Positions 28,917-38,540 of a stretch of DNA of 51,076 nucleotides are shown one piece after another. Both the position numbers and the translations under genes were made by a program. Under the pieces are notes generated by a model. The model was not told the DNA's origin, ran no database searches, and saw only the letters and a program-made list of their open reading frames with translations. The stretch is from Gammaproteobacteria bacterium (GTDB lineage Bacteria; Pseudomonadota; Gammaproteobacteria; Chromatiales; Chromatiaceae): assembly GCA_009908845.1 (NCBI GenBank), contig JAAAOQ010000118.1:1-51076 (forward strand). Direction: 5' to 3'. Numbering within the stretch: the first letter of the stretch is position 1; every line of letters begins with the position of its first letter.

Positions 28917-29504
28917 ATGCGTCCAGGGTTTGAAGCGAGCCCTGCCCGAGGGCGAACACTCGTGCTGCTCTGGGCGCTGGTCGCAGCGCTCGCGGTTGCC
29001 GTCGTCAGTGTTGCGACGATCAAGTTGTGGCCCATGTTGCAGTCGCCGGTCAGCGAGCGCGCAACGCTGAATCCTTCCTGCAGTCTGCATGCCGGCCCTT
29101 GCTCGGTTCGTTTCGACTCTGGCGGTGAGGTCGTCCTCGAGATCGTTCCGCGAGCGATCCCGGCAGTCCATCCTTTGCAGATCCAGGTTACCTTGCGCAA
29201 TATGCCTGCGCCGCAAAGCGTCGAGGTGGATTTCGCCGGCGTGGAGATGGATATGGGATTCAACCGTACGCGCTTGCGGCCGCGACTCGATACTGGGGTG
29301 CGCGAATTGCCCCGACCCGTTGGGGACAGAAGGCCCGAGGCGCCGCTGGCTCGCCCTGGGCCGCTTAAGTGGAGCGGGCAGGGGATGCTGCCGGTGTGCG
29401 TTCGTGACCGGATGACCTGGGAGGCACGTGTGCTCCTGCAGTTTCCGCAGCGGCTGCTGGCCGCGCCATTCCGCTTCGAGACGGTCCGCCCCGGCCAGCG
29501 CTGA
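28917..29504 (+). CDS. membrane-anchored protein of unknown function
   Basis: 195 residues from ATG 28917 (a TTG at 28902 would add five). One N-terminal membrane segment (VLLWALVAALAVAVVSVATI) leads to a periplasmic domain. That domain starts with a probable disulfide pair (PSCSLHAGPCSVRF), then beta-rich sequence with VEVDFAGVEMDMGFNR, and ends with VCVRDRMTWEARVLLQFP. The domain may be immunoglobulin-like. I do not recognise the family. It is 39 bases after the FIST gene, so probably co-transcribed. Confidence 0.7.
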   Translation: MRPGFEASPARGRTLVLLWALVAALAVAVVSVATIKLWPMLQSPVSERATLNPSCSLHAGPCSVRFDSGGEVVLEIVPRAIPAVHPLQIQVTLRNMPAPQSVEVDFAGVEMDMGFNRTRLRPRLDTGVRELPRPVGDRRPEAPLARPGPLKWSGQGMLPVCVRDRMTWEARVLLQFPQRLLAAPFRFETVRPGQR

Positions 29505-29625
29505 GCCGGGCCATAGAAGAAACGGGCCCGATCGCGCCGCTGATCGTCGCGAGCGCTGCTATCATCTTCGGACAGCGCCCGGCTGTTGTCGCAGTGGGCG
29601 CGTCGCCAAGCTTGGAGAGAGAGTC

Positions 29626-30609
29626 ATGCGTGTTTTGGTCGGCGATATCGGCGGCACCAAGACCGGTCTCGGGATTGCCGAGGTCGAAGGCGATGGGGTG
29701 ACCCTCGAGCTTCACCGACGCTACCCGAGCCGCAAGTCGGTCTCGCTCGGTGAGATCGTCACGACATTCCTTGACGAGACCGCCTGTGAATGCGCTGTGG
29801 CCGCATTCGCTGTCGCGGGGCCGGTTGTTGGCGGCCGCAGTAAGACGACCAACCTGCCCTGGCAGATCGATGCGGCCGCGCTGCAAAAGGGGCTTGGTTT
29901 TGAGCGCGTCGGCCTGCTCAATGATCTCGAGGCCGTCGCGTGGGGCGTGCCGGCGTTGACCGAGAACGAGCTGGCGGTGATTCAGGACGGTGCTGAGAAC
30001 GCGATCGGAAATGCCTGCGTCGTCGCGGCAGGGACCGGGCTCGGCGAAGCCGGGATGTTCTGGGACGGTGCTCAGTATCGGGCGTTTGCGACCGAGGGCG
30101 GACACACCGATTTCGCGCCGACGGACGAGCGTGAGTTCGCGCTGTTGAACCACCTGCAGAAGCGGGTCGGACGGGTCAGCTGGGAGCGCGTGGTCTCCGG
30201 CATGGGGATCGGCAATATCTACGAGTTCCTCGCCCAGTGGCATAAGTCGGTTCACCCGCCGGCTGTGGCCGAGGCGCTGCGCAGCGATGGCGACATTGCG
30301 TTGGCTGTCGCCGAAGCGGCGGACAATGGACACGCGATCAGCCAGGAAGCGATGGAGCTGTTCGCCGTACTCTATGGTCGCGAGGCCGGCAACACGGCGC
30401 TGAAGCACATGGCGATGGGAGGCGTTTATCTGGGCGGCGGGATCGCGCCGAAGAACCTGGCATTGCTGCAAGGACCCGGCTTCAGCGAAGGGTTCCGGGA
30501 CAAGGGCCGAATGCGCGGGCTGATGGAGCGCATTCCTGTGCACGTGATCCTCGACCCCGACACCCCTCTCTATGGTGCAGCGCGCTATATGAAGGCTGAG
30601 TTGGGCTGA
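29626..30609 (+). CDS. glk: glucokinase
   Basis: 327 residues from ATG 29626, which has GGAGAGAGAG just upstream. It phosphorylates glucose to glucose 6-phosphate with ATP. Motifs of the bacterial Glk family are LVGDIGGTKTGLGIAEV (phosphate 1), LLNDLEAVAWGV with the catalytic Asp, AAGTGLGEAGMFW (phosphate 2), TEGGHTDFAP, and GGVYLGGGIAPKNL (adenosine). In phototrophic sulfur bacteria it would feed glycogen-derived or external glucose into metabolism (inference). A longer frame start at 29428 has no support. Confidence 0.95.
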   Translation: MRVLVGDIGGTKTGLGIAEVEGDGVTLELHRRYPSRKSVSLGEIVTTFLDETACECAVAAFAVAGPVVGGRSKTTNLPWQIDAAALQKGLGFERVGLLNDLEAVAWGVPALTENELAVIQDGAENAIGNACVVAAGTGLGEAGMFWDGAQYRAFATEGGHTDFAPTDEREFALLNHLQKRVGRVSWERVVSGMGIGNIYEFLAQWHKSVHPPAVAEALRSDGDIALAVAEAADNGHAISQEAMELFAVLYGREAGNTALKHMAMGGVYLGGGIAPKNLALLQGPGFSEGFRDKGRMRGLMERIPVHVILDPDTPLYGAARYMKAELG

Positions 30610-30683
30610 CCCAGGGGCTTGCGTGGGGCACCTGCGATCCGCCCTCGCTGTTTGGGTGCATTTTCCGCAAGTGTTACTTCTGT

Positions 30684-30692
30684 GCCATAATG
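30684..30692 (+). promoter_or_regulatory. extended -10 promoter candidate for tamA
   Basis: TGCCATAAT (TGn plus CATAAT) lies 37 bases before the tamA start in an AT-richer stretch between glk and tamA. A -35 is not obvious, as often with extended -10 promoters. Confidence 0.4.
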
Positions 30693-30728
30693 TGTTGTAT
30701 CTGTGCACCATGAGGCAGTCCCATTCCG

Positions 30729-32543
30729 ATGTCGACCGCTCGCCGGAGACCCGACCTGCCCGAAGCCCTGCGGCTTAGCTCCCCGGCGCTGACCCCTCGG
30801 TGGCGCTGGGTCTGGCTCGGCTGGCTGGCGTTTTGGATGCTTCCCGTTACAGCGTTCGCGCTTGATCTCGAGGTCGAAGTCGATGGCTTGGAGGGCAGGG
30901 AGCGGGACAATGTGCTTGCGCTCCTCGCGCTCTATCAGGAGCGCGAGGATGCCTCAATCACACCGGCGCGATTGCGTGCGCTGTACCGTCAGGCGCCAGG
31001 GCAGATTCGCGAAGCGCTCGCCCCGTTCGGCCTCTATCGCGTTGAGGTCGAGCCAACCCTGAACGAGCCAGCTGCTGCGGATGGAGCCTGGGTCGCACGC
31101 TTCGAGGTCGACCCCGGCCAACCGGTCAAGATCGGCCGCATCGACTATCGCGTCACTGGTTCCGGCGCCGACAACCCGCGTTTCCCGGAACGGTTCCCGA
31201 TGCAGGTCGGGGACGCCTTGATCCATTCCGCGTATGAGAAGGCCAAGAACCGGATCATCCGCATCGCCTCCGAGGAGGGGTACATCTTTGCCGATCTGAC
31301 CCGGCATCGGGTGCTGATCGATCCGGTCGCCTATGAGGCGATCGTCGAGTTTCACCTTGAGACGGGCGAGCAGTACTATCTCGGCGAGGTGCGATTCGAT
31401 CAAGACCTGCTGGCCGATTCGTTTCTGCAGAAGTACGTCAATTTCGAGCCTGGCGTGGTCTACAACCCGGAGCGGCTGCTCGGGCTCCAAGGCCGTCTGA
31501 TCGCGACCGAGTACTACGAGAACGTCGAGATCCAACCGCTGCGGGATCAGGCCGGCCCTGACCGCCAGGTCCCAATCGAGGTCATCGCGAGCCGTAACAA
31601 GGCCAATGTCTATCGGGTCGGTATCGGCTATGGCACCGATGTGGGCCCCCGATTCAGCCTCGACTATCGGCGCCGCTATATCGGACGCTACGGACACTAC
31701 GCGAAGGCCGAGCTCGAGATCTCTCAGCTTGAGCAGTCATTGGTCGGCGAATACCGAATTCCATTTCGCAACCCGGTGCGCGATTATCTCCTGATCCGCC
31801 CCGAGGTCTACTTCTTTGACACGGCTAGCCGCCAGGGCGACCTGTTCAAGCTCGGCCTCGCGCAGTCGGTCGAGAACCGATACGGCTGGCGGCGCATCAT
31901 CGGCTTGGACTATCGTTACGAGGATTATACGGTCGCCGGTGACGATGATGACAGCTTCAACGGGGTGGTGCCGCATATCTCTTGGTCCAAGGTGGAGGCC
32001 GATGATCCGATCAACACGCGCAACGGCTATCGCGCCAAGATTAACTTGCAGGGAACGGCAAAGGACCTGCTTTCCGATAGCAATTGGCTGAGTGCGAAGC
32101 TCGACTACAAGCTGATCAAGTCCTTGGGACAGAAGATGCGTTTCATCGGACGAACCGAGCTCGGGGCCATCTGGGCGAGCAGCGTTAGCGATGTGCCGGC
32201 CAGTCAGCGCTTCTTTGCCGGTGGCGACAACAGCATTCGAGGCTGGGACTTCGACGTCTTGGGCCCGAATGATCCGGCCGATAACGAGACCATCGGGGGG
32301 CGCTATATCGCGGTTGGCAGTCTCGAGCTCGAGCATCGTCTCGTCGGCAATTGGGCGGGCGCGGTGTTCACCGATTTTGGCAACGCCTTCGATCCCGATT
32401 TCGAGGACGAATGGGAGCAGAGCGTGGGGCTGGGTGTGCGCTATAGCACGCCGATCGGACCGGTTCGGGTCGATGTCGCCTATGCGCTGACCAAGGACCC
32501 GACTGGATTCAGGCTGCACCTTTCATTGGGGCCGGACCTATGA
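30729..32543 (+). CDS. tamA: translocation and assembly module outer-membrane subunit TamA
   Basis: 604 residues, Omp85 superfamily. The signal peptide (WLAFWMLPVTAFA) sits after a long charged n-region. About three POTRA domains follow (residues 45-280), then a 16-strand beta-barrel. The lid-lock loop motif is RFFAGGDNSIRGWDF (VRGF-type) near residue 500, and the C-terminus has FTDFGNAFDPDFED and VRVDVAYAL. TamA works with TamB in outer-membrane protein and lipid delivery. The stop overlaps the tamB start as ATGA. Confidence 0.95.
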   Translation: MSTARRRPDLPEALRLSSPALTPRWRWVWLGWLAFWMLPVTAFALDLEVEVDGLEGRERDNVLALLALYQEREDASITPARLRALYRQAPGQIREALAPFGLYRVEVEPTLNEPAAADGAWVARFEVDPGQPVKIGRIDYRVTGSGADNPRFPERFPMQVGDALIHSAYEKAKNRIIRIASEEGYIFADLTRHRVLIDPVAYEAIVEFHLETGEQYYLGEVRFDQDLLADSFLQKYVNFEPGVVYNPERLLGLQGRLIATEYYENVEIQPLRDQAGPDRQVPIEVIASRNKANVYRVGIGYGTDVGPRFSLDYRRRYIGRYGHYAKAELEISQLEQSLVGEYRIPFRNPVRDYLLIRPEVYFFDTASRQGDLFKLGLAQSVENRYGWRRIIGLDYRYEDYTVAGDDDDSFNGVVPHISWSKVEADDPINTRNGYRAKINLQGTAKDLLSDSNWLSAKLDYKLIKSLGQKMRFIGRTELGAIWASSVSDVPASQRFFAGGDNSIRGWDFDVLGPNDPADNETIGGRYIAVGSLELEHRLVGNWAGAVFTDFGNAFDPDFEDEWEQSVGLGVRYSTPIGPVRVDVAYALTKDPTGFRLHLSLGPDL

Positions 32544-35500
32544 ACGAGTCCGCGACCACTCCGGCTGAAACCGACTCGTCTGATCCTCGTGGCGGTGCGG
32601 CCCGAGCCGGCGGCACGCGTCCAGCTCGACGGGTCTTGGGCTGGCTGCTGGCCGCGTTTGGCGTCTTGCTGACCGCGGTTCTGCTGGGTTTGCTGTTCTT
32701 GCTCGGGACCCAGACCGGCCTGAGAGCAGCTTTTGCCGTCCTCGATGAGCTCGCGCCTGAGATGATCGATGTCGGTCGCGTCGAGGGGCGGGTGCTGGGG
32801 CGGTTCGAGCTCGGTGAGCTGGCCCTGAGCGTGCCCGGACTCGAGGCGCAGGTCGGGACACTCGTGCTCGATTGGCGTCCTAGTGCGCTGCTGACCGGGA
32901 CCTTACGGGTCACCCAGCTGAGTGCGCGCGATCTGACGCTCGTCACCGAGCCGGCGCCGAAGACCAAGCCGTCGGAGCCGTTCGAGCTGCCGTCGATCAG
33001 ACTGCCGCTCGCGGTCGATATCGAGCAACTGCTGGTCGAAAACCTCGTTTATGAACAGGCTGGCGCGCCGCCCGAAGCGGCGATCCGATTGACGAGGGCC
33101 GAGCTTCGGGCTGAAGCAGGCGGCGAGACCCTGGACCTGAAGCAGCTGACCGCCGACTTAGCGCAGCCCGATGCACATCTGCAGGCGTCTGGCCGGGTCG
33201 GGCTCGCGGATGCGCATCCGGTGAGCCTGGCGCTCGATTGGGGCCTTCGGCAATCGCCAGCCCTAGAGGTCGATGGCGACGGGGCGATCAGCGGCGATCT
33301 GACGCAGCTCGCGGTGACCCATCGCATCACCGGATCGGTCGAGGCCAGTCTGGATGCGCGGGTTCGTCAGGTCCTCGAACAGCCCAGCTGGGACGCGAAT
33401 CTCTCGCTTGAAGCGATCGCGCTACCCGAGATCGTCGCCGATGCACCCGAGCTCGATCTGCGGGCTGAGCTGAAGAGCGAAGGGGATCTTGAGCAGGCCG
33501 CTGTGACTGGGACACTCCGTGGCGAGGCCCCGTCGGTAGCCGAAATCGGGAGGCTTGCCGCGGATCTCGATATCGAATGGGCCGATCAGGTGCTCACGAT
33601 CAAGGCCCTGCGCCTGACCGAGTCGAGCGAGGGACCGGTGGGCACTGACAGCGACGCACCGGCCGAGGTCGGCCCGTTGAATGCGCGGGTCGATCTAACC
33701 GGGCGGCTGGACATGAGACCGGCCGTACCGACCCTTTCGATTCAGGCGGTCTGGGAACGGCTGCGCTGGCCGCTGGCCGGTGATCCGCTCATCGAGCTGC
33801 CGCAAGGCTCGCTGAATGCCGAGGGTGCCTTCGACGATTATGCCTATCGGCTGCGCACGAGCCTGTTCGGGCAACCGATCCCGGAGACCGAGATCGCCCT
33901 GGTCGGGACCGGAGACCGACAGCAGACCTCGATCACCGAGCTCAGTCTCAACACGCTAGGCGGTCAGGTCAACGCGAAGGGGCTTGCCGGCTGGGCGCCG
34001 GCGCCGAGCTGGGATCTCGCGATCACCGCGAACGGCATCGACCCGGGGCTCCAATGGCCGGGGTTGGATGGACGGGTCGAGCTGAAGGCGGACAGCCGCG
34101 GTGACATGGAGGACGGGTTCAGCTATGGCTTGAAGGTGGACGCGTCCCTGGAGCGCTATCCGGCGGCACTGATCAATCTGAGCGGCAGCGGCACCGGGGA
34201 GCAACTGACGCTCGGTGAGCTCAGCATCGAGACGCTCGGCGGGCTGGTCGAGGGAGAGGGCGAGCTCGCCTGGGCTCAGACGCCGGCCTGGTCGTTGAAG
34301 CTGGCGGCGCGCGATATCGACCCCGGGCAGCACTTCGAGGGGCTCGCGGGGGTGATCAGGCTCTCGGCCGAGAGCCAAGGCGATCTCGAGGAGGGGTACC
34401 GATTCAGTCTCACGGGGAATGCGGCGATGGAGGATTACCCGCCGGTGCAGATCGATCTCGCAGGCCGAGGAGGCGCCGAATCGGCCAAGCTCGAGACCCT
34501 GACGGCCGAGGTGATCGACGGTCGTCTGGACGGCAGCGGCACACTGACCTGGGCGCCGAGCATCGCTTGGGAGGCCGAGCTCGTCCTCGATGGCCTGGAC
34601 CCCGGGCAGCTGCTGGCCGATTGGCCGGGCACATTGGGCGGGCGTATCCAATCCGAGGGCGCGACCGTCGACGACGGGCTCGAGCTCAGCGCTCGCATCA
34701 GCGACTTCGGCGGCGAGCTGCGCGGTTATCCGGTCCAGTTCCAGACCGAGCTGGCGATGCTGGGGCAACGGATCGACCTGAAGCGGCTCGAGGCAAGCTC
34801 GGGTGAGACGCGGCTGACCGCAAGTGGTCGCGCCGATCAGAAGCTCGACTTTCGTTACGCTTTTCGCTCCCCGAGCTTGGCCGCGCTGGTGCCCGAACTG
34901 CAGGGCCAGCTCGGTGCGGAGGGCAGCGTCGAGGGTACCCTGGCCGCGCCGCGTGTGACCCTCGAGCTCGATGGGCGTGACATCGAGCTCGAAGGGCAGG
35001 GCATCGAGCGCATCGATGTGACTGCCGATGTCGGCCTAGACCCGGAGAGTCCGCTTCAGCTCGACCTGACGGCCAGCAACCTCATCGCGGGTGGACAGCG
35101 TTTCGAGACCCTTGCGTTGCGCGGTCGCGGGAGCATGCGAGCGCATCAGCTGGATGCCAAGATCAGCAGCGATCTGCTGCGTCTGACTGCTGCGGCCGAT
35201 GGGGGGCTTAGCGACAGTGGCGATTATCGGGGCGAGCTCGGACAGCTCGCTCTCGAGACGGAGGATTATGGCCGCTGGAGCCTGCAAAAGCCGATGCCTT
35301 ACGCTGTGGTTGGTGCGTCGCTCGATGTTGGACCGCTCTGCATCGCGGGTGGGGACGCATCGCGCGCGTGCGCAGCATTCCAGCGGCCCGAGGCCGGTCG
35401 CTTCGCTGCTTCGCTCGATCTCGAGCGTCTCGGTTTCGACCTGCTTGATCAGTTGACCCCGGAACTGATCTCGCCCGAGGGTTACCTCCAAGCGAACGCG

Positions 35501-36910
35501 CGTTTCGAGGGGCGCGGCGACCTATTGACCGGTACTGCTCGGATGTCGGTTCCTGACGGGGCGTTGGAGGTGGTGCTGCCTAGGGCGAGCCAAACCCTGA
35601 CCTTTAGCGGGACTGAGCTCGCTATTCGATCCGATGCGGATGGGATCGACGCCAGCTTCCGGCTTCCTGTGGACGAGGCCGGCCGCATCGATGCCCGTGT
35701 CGGGCTCCCCGGTTTTCGGCTGACCGCCACCGGCCAGCAACCGCTGCGCGGGCAGCTCGAGATCAATCTTGACGGCCTGGATCGGTTTGCCGCGCTAGTG
35801 CCGGACCTGCAGGATGTAGGAGGTCAAATCGACGGCGATATCGGGCTGAGCGGGACACTCGGTCAGCCGCAGATCCGGGGCAATCTATCGGTCCTTGATG
35901 TCGCCCTGAGGGTTCCTGCGATCGGACTGGAGATCGCCGAGCTCAATCTCACCGCAGCCAGTGAGGGGGCGAGCAGGATGCGGCTGACGGGGGGAGCGCT
36001 GATCGGTGGCGGCCAGCTCGATCTTGACGGCGCGATAACGGGGATAGGAGATGCTGAGACCAGTCTCGAGGTGGAGCTGACCGGCGATGCGCTGACGGTC
36101 GCTGATACCAAAGAGTACAACGCGGTTTTGTCATTGAACCTGGAGGCTGGATTGGGTCTTGGCGGCGGTGCTGTCAAAGGAGAGATCAACCTGCCACGCG
36201 CCCGGATAATGCCGCGGACGATCCCGGCCGGTGCGGTGCAGCCTTCACAAGACGTGGTGGTCGAGGAAGAGGCCAGCGAGCAGGAACCCTTTCCGCTCAG
36301 CATCGATGTGCTCGCGAAGCTCGGCGAGGATGTGTTGGTCGAAGCATTTGGTCTACGCGGACAGCTCCGCGGGCAGCTGCGGGTGACCAAGGAGCCCGGA
36401 GGAGCGATGCTGGGCGATGGTGAGCTGCAGGTCATTGACGGCACCTACCGGGTCTCGCTGCCCGGGCTCGGGCTCCTGACCTCGGTCGGCAAGCCTTTGG
36501 TGATCGAGAAGGGTATCGTCGTCTATGCCAAGACCCCGCTGGACAATCCCGGCATCATCCTGAGCGCCCAGCGCCAAGGCGGCGATATCACCGCGGGCGT
36601 CCGGGTATTTGGTACCCTTCGCAATCCGAAGCTGGCCTTCTTCTCGGACTCTGACCCCAATATGACACAGTCCGAGATCACGAGCTATCTTGTCACCGGC
36701 ATCCCGCCCAAGCGCGACGCAACAACCAATGACCGATCGATCTCGGTTGGCACCTACGTCGCGCCCAAGCTATTCATGGAATACGACACCAGTCTCGGTG
36801 ATCAATCGGACAGTATCAAGATGCGCTATGACCTGACCGAGAGCATTCAGGTTCAAAGTGAGACGGGCGATGCGCAGGGCGTCGACATCTTCTACAAATT
36901 CGAGAACTGA
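32540..36910 (+). CDS. tamB: translocation and assembly module inner-membrane subunit TamB
   Basis: 1456 residues, AsmA-like bridge protein. A single N-terminal membrane anchor (LLAAFGVLLTAVLLGLLFLLG, residues 36-56) precedes a very long repetitive beta-rich region that forms a groove across the periplasm. The C-terminal DUF490/TamB domain is recognisable by LGDGELQVIDGTYRV, PGLGLLTSVGKPLVIEKGI and SYLVTGIPPKRDA. Repeated blocks around residues 470-700 with GxGxLxW patterns (about 90 residues each) suggest internal duplication. It overlaps tamA by 4 bases. Confidence 0.96.
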   Translation: MNESATTPAETDSSDPRGGAARAGGTRPARRVLGWLLAAFGVLLTAVLLGLLFLLGTQTGLRAAFAVLDELAPEMIDVGRVEGRVLGRFELGELALSVPGLEAQVGTLVLDWRPSALLTGTLRVTQLSARDLTLVTEPAPKTKPSEPFELPSIRLPLAVDIEQLLVENLVYEQAGAPPEAAIRLTRAELRAEAGGETLDLKQLTADLAQPDAHLQASGRVGLADAHPVSLALDWGLRQSPALEVDGDGAISGDLTQLAVTHRITGSVEASLDARVRQVLEQPSWDANLSLEAIALPEIVADAPELDLRAELKSEGDLEQAAVTGTLRGEAPSVAEIGRLAADLDIEWADQVLTIKALRLTESSEGPVGTDSDAPAEVGPLNARVDLTGRLDMRPAVPTLSIQAVWERLRWPLAGDPLIELPQGSLNAEGAFDDYAYRLRTSLFGQPIPETEIALVGTGDRQQTSITELSLNTLGGQVNAKGLAGWAPAPSWDLAITANGIDPGLQWPGLDGRVELKADSRGDMEDGFSYGLKVDASLERYPAALINLSGSGTGEQLTLGELSIETLGGLVEGEGELAWAQTPAWSLKLAARDIDPGQHFEGLAGVIRLSAESQGDLEEGYRFSLTGNAAMEDYPPVQIDLAGRGGAESAKLETLTAEVIDGRLDGSGTLTWAPSIAWEAELVLDGLDPGQLLADWPGTLGGRIQSEGATVDDGLELSARISDFGGELRGYPVQFQTELAMLGQRIDLKRLEASSGETRLTASGRADQKLDFRYAFRSPSLAALVPELQGQLGAEGSVEGTLAAPRVTLELDGRDIELEGQGIERIDVTADVGLDPESPLQLDLTASNLIAGGQRFETLALRGRGSMRAHQLDAKISSDLLRLTAAADGGLSDSGDYRGELGQLALETEDYGRWSLQKPMPYAVVGASLDVGPLCIAGGDASRACAAFQRPEAGRFAASLDLERLGFDLLDQLTPELISPEGYLQANARFEGRGDLLTGTARMSVPDGALEVVLPRASQTLTFSGTELAIRSDADGIDASFRLPVDEAGRIDARVGLPGFRLTATGQQPLRGQLEINLDGLDRFAALVPDLQDVGGQIDGDIGLSGTLGQPQIRGNLSVLDVALRVPAIGLEIAELNLTAASEGASRMRLTGGALIGGGQLDLDGAITGIGDAETSLEVELTGDALTVADTKEYNAVLSLNLEAGLGLGGGAVKGEINLPRARIMPRTIPAGAVQPSQDVVVEEEASEQEPFPLSIDVLAKLGEDVLVEAFGLRGQLRGQLRVTKEPGGAMLGDGELQVIDGTYRVSLPGLGLLTSVGKPLVIEKGIVVYAKTPLDNPGIILSAQRQGGDITAGVRVFGTLRNPKLAFFSDSDPNMTQSEITSYLVTGIPPKRDATTNDRSISVGTYVAPKLFMEYDTSLGDQSDSIKMRYDLTESIQVQSETGDAQGVDIFYKFEN

Positions 36911-37249
36911 GGCGCAATGACCAGCAGTTCGAGAACTGGCCAGCTTTCTGGCCTAAGAAGCTCTAACAGAATGGCGCCTGTGGCCATTAAATCAGGAGCT
37001 TGCACGATCCTGGCGGCCGTTTTGATAGGGCCTATAAGGCCGAATTCCATTCGGCCCCGCCCATTGCTGACAAAGAGCGCAATATCTTGAATTGGATCGA
37101 TGTTTCCCATTCTATTCTTTGTCGTCGGGGAGCCTGCGGCGAGTCGTCACCGGCTTTTCTGTCTGCGTCGTCGTCAAACTTGGAAGCAGTACACAACGAC
37201 GATCAGAACGGTATCTGACAGGCTCTTGGTCTGTGAGTGAGCTGTTGCG
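36911..37249. other. 339-base gap after tamB: repeat B copy, hairpin, no gene
   Basis: Contains family B copy 2 and an 8-bp stem GGCCGAAT/ATTCGGCC (37038-37056) with a 3-base loop. The stem may end the tamAB transcript although no T-run follows. The remaining 190 bases to lpxL are AT-richer than coding DNA and probably hold its promoter. Confidence 0.5.
36951..37032 (+). repeat. dispersed repeat family B, copy 2
   Basis: Starts GCCTAAGAAGC and ends GCGGCCGTTTTGATAGGGCC, 40 bases after tamB. It is the closest match to copy 1 at 27619-27702, and its reverse complement matches 41704-41782. Confidence 0.75.
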
Positions 37250-38182
37250 GTGAATTCGGGCGCAGGAAAGCTGCTTGGGCCGCGTCATTGGTTTAGCTGG
37301 CTCGCGGTCGGTCTATTCAAGCTTCTCGCATGCTTGCCGTTCCGGCATCAAGTGCTGCTCGGGCGCGGATTGGGAGGGATTGGTTACTTTCTGGCCTGGC
37401 GTCGTCGTTCGATTGCGAAGACGAATCTCGCTATCTGTCTTCCCGAGTACGATGAGGCCGCGCGTAAGCGTTTGGTCCGCGAACATTTCGCGTGGCTTGG
37501 TGTGGCCGTGGTTACCCAGGGTCTGACCTGGTTGGCAACGCCCAGGCGTATCGCGCGGATCGTTCGTGTACGTCATCGCGAGCGGATTGACCCCTATCTG
37601 GATGCTGGTCGGCCTGCCATCTTCCTGTTGCCGCATTTCGTCGGCTTGGAGCTGGGTAGCACAGCCTTTTCGGCACTGGTGCATTCTGGGATGTACATGT
37701 ATCAGCGTCTCCGCGATCCGGTAATTGATGCGCAGGTGCTGCATGCACGGACCCGCTTTGGGGCCATACCGATCGAGCGTCATCGCGATCTCCGTGAATT
37801 GGTTCGGCGCTTGAAGGCCGGCACGCCATTCTTCTATCTGCCTGATCAGGACCCGGGGCGGCGGCGCGGGGTCTTTGTGCCGTTCTGTGGGGTGCTGGCG
37901 GCGACGGTGCCGACCTTGGGTCGAATCGCGCGGTTGGCTGATGCGGTGGTGGTACCGACCTTCGCTCGCTTCTTGCCGAATGGGGAGGGTCTCGAGCTTT
38001 GTTTTGATCCGCCGCTGGAAGATTTCCCAAGCGGAGATGAAAAGGCTGATGCGGCGCGGATGAATCAGGTGATCGAGGCGAGTCTTCGGGGCATGCCGGC
38101 GCAATATTTCTGGGTGCATCGTCGTTTTAAGACGCGGCCTGCGGGGGCGGAGCCGATCTATCCGGTTCGTCGTCGGCGATGA
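37250..38182 (+). CDS. lpxL: LpxL/HtrB-like lipid A (Kdo2-lipid IVA) acyltransferase
   Basis: 310 residues from GTG 37250. One membrane anchor near residues 15-35 is followed by the lysophospholipid acyltransferase fold. The H-x4-E catalytic motif is LLPHFVGLELGS near residue 124. The substrate region FFYLPDQDPGRRRGVFVPFCG and FWVHRRFKTRP are typical of LpxL/LpxM. It adds a secondary acyl chain to lipid A on the inner leaflet. Whether it is the lauroyl or myristoyl enzyme cannot be told. The gene stands alone between repeat-rich gaps. Confidence 0.92.
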   Translation: MNSGAGKLLGPRHWFSWLAVGLFKLLACLPFRHQVLLGRGLGGIGYFLAWRRRSIAKTNLAICLPEYDEAARKRLVREHFAWLGVAVVTQGLTWLATPRRIARIVRVRHRERIDPYLDAGRPAIFLLPHFVGLELGSTAFSALVHSGMYMYQRLRDPVIDAQVLHARTRFGAIPIERHRDLRELVRRLKAGTPFFYLPDQDPGRRRGVFVPFCGVLAATVPTLGRIARLADAVVVPTFARFLPNGEGLELCFDPPLEDFPSGDEKADAARMNQVIEASLRGMPAQYFWVHRRFKTRPAGAEPIYPVRRRR

Positions 38183-38270
38183 TCGGATGCGTCCATCTGC
38201 GTTGCCCTGGATTGCTTGCTGGGGAGGTCGAGTTCAGAGGGCGCTGTCGTTGGGCGTGTCGCGGGCATCT

Positions 38271-38372
38271 GGGCTGGTCGCCGCTCGGCGCGGGACGCCG
38301 TGAATACGGTCCCTGTAGGCTCGGCGATCGCCGTCCTGGCGATCGACGCCCCCGCCGAGCGGCGACCAGCCC
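38271..38372. repeat. long hairpin repeat with perfect 20-bp arms
   Basis: Left arm 38271-38290 (GGGCTGGTCGCCGCTCGGCG) pairs perfectly with 38353-38372. The 62-base loop contains smaller palindromes (GGCGATCGCC and an ACGCCGTGAATACGGT-like stem). The loop words GAATACGGTCCCTGTAGGCTCGGCG resemble, from memory, a palindromic repeat scattered in many gammaproteobacterial genomes. It lies 89 bases after lpxL and may also stop transcription. Confidence 0.85.
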
Positions 38373-38421
38373 CGGTGCAACAGGCTATGCAGATGAGTTG
38401 GAGCGCAGATGGGCGTCGTGC

Positions 38422-38462
38422 GGGGCGTGCCCTGGGGGCCGTAGCGCCCTGCACCAGGAGTG
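38422..38462 (+). repeat. short hairpin repeat family F, copy 1
   Basis: About 41 bases including GGGGCCGTAGCG and GCACC, with a CCTGG/CCAGG stem. It matches 39633-39677 downstream of the UPF0104 gene. Confidence 0.6.
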
Positions 38463-38518
38463 GAGCTTGAGGTTCGCTCACAAGTCGAATTCACTCAGAC
38501 GGTTGCGCCGACGGGGAG

Positions 38519-38536
38519 GCGGTCAACTGCCGTTTC
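38519..38536 (+). repeat. short repeat family G, copy 1
   Basis: GCGGTCAACTGCCGTTTC, identical at 17 of 18 bases to 39826-39843 and similar to 20130-20147. It lies just before the UPF0104 start. Confidence 0.55.
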
Positions 38537-38540
38537 GAGG

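Larger units (their letters stand above)
38183..38540. other. 358-base repeat-rich gap before the UPF0104 gene
   Basis: Holds the long hairpin at 38271-38372, a smaller repeat F copy (38422-38462) and repeat G copy (38519-38536). No gene is recognised. Open frames here are GC-driven and Arg-rich. Confidence 0.6.

Noticed and set aside
29365..30711. Minus-strand frame (448 codons) opposite glucokinase
   Set aside because: Glucokinase on the plus strand has all motifs; the antisense product matches nothing.
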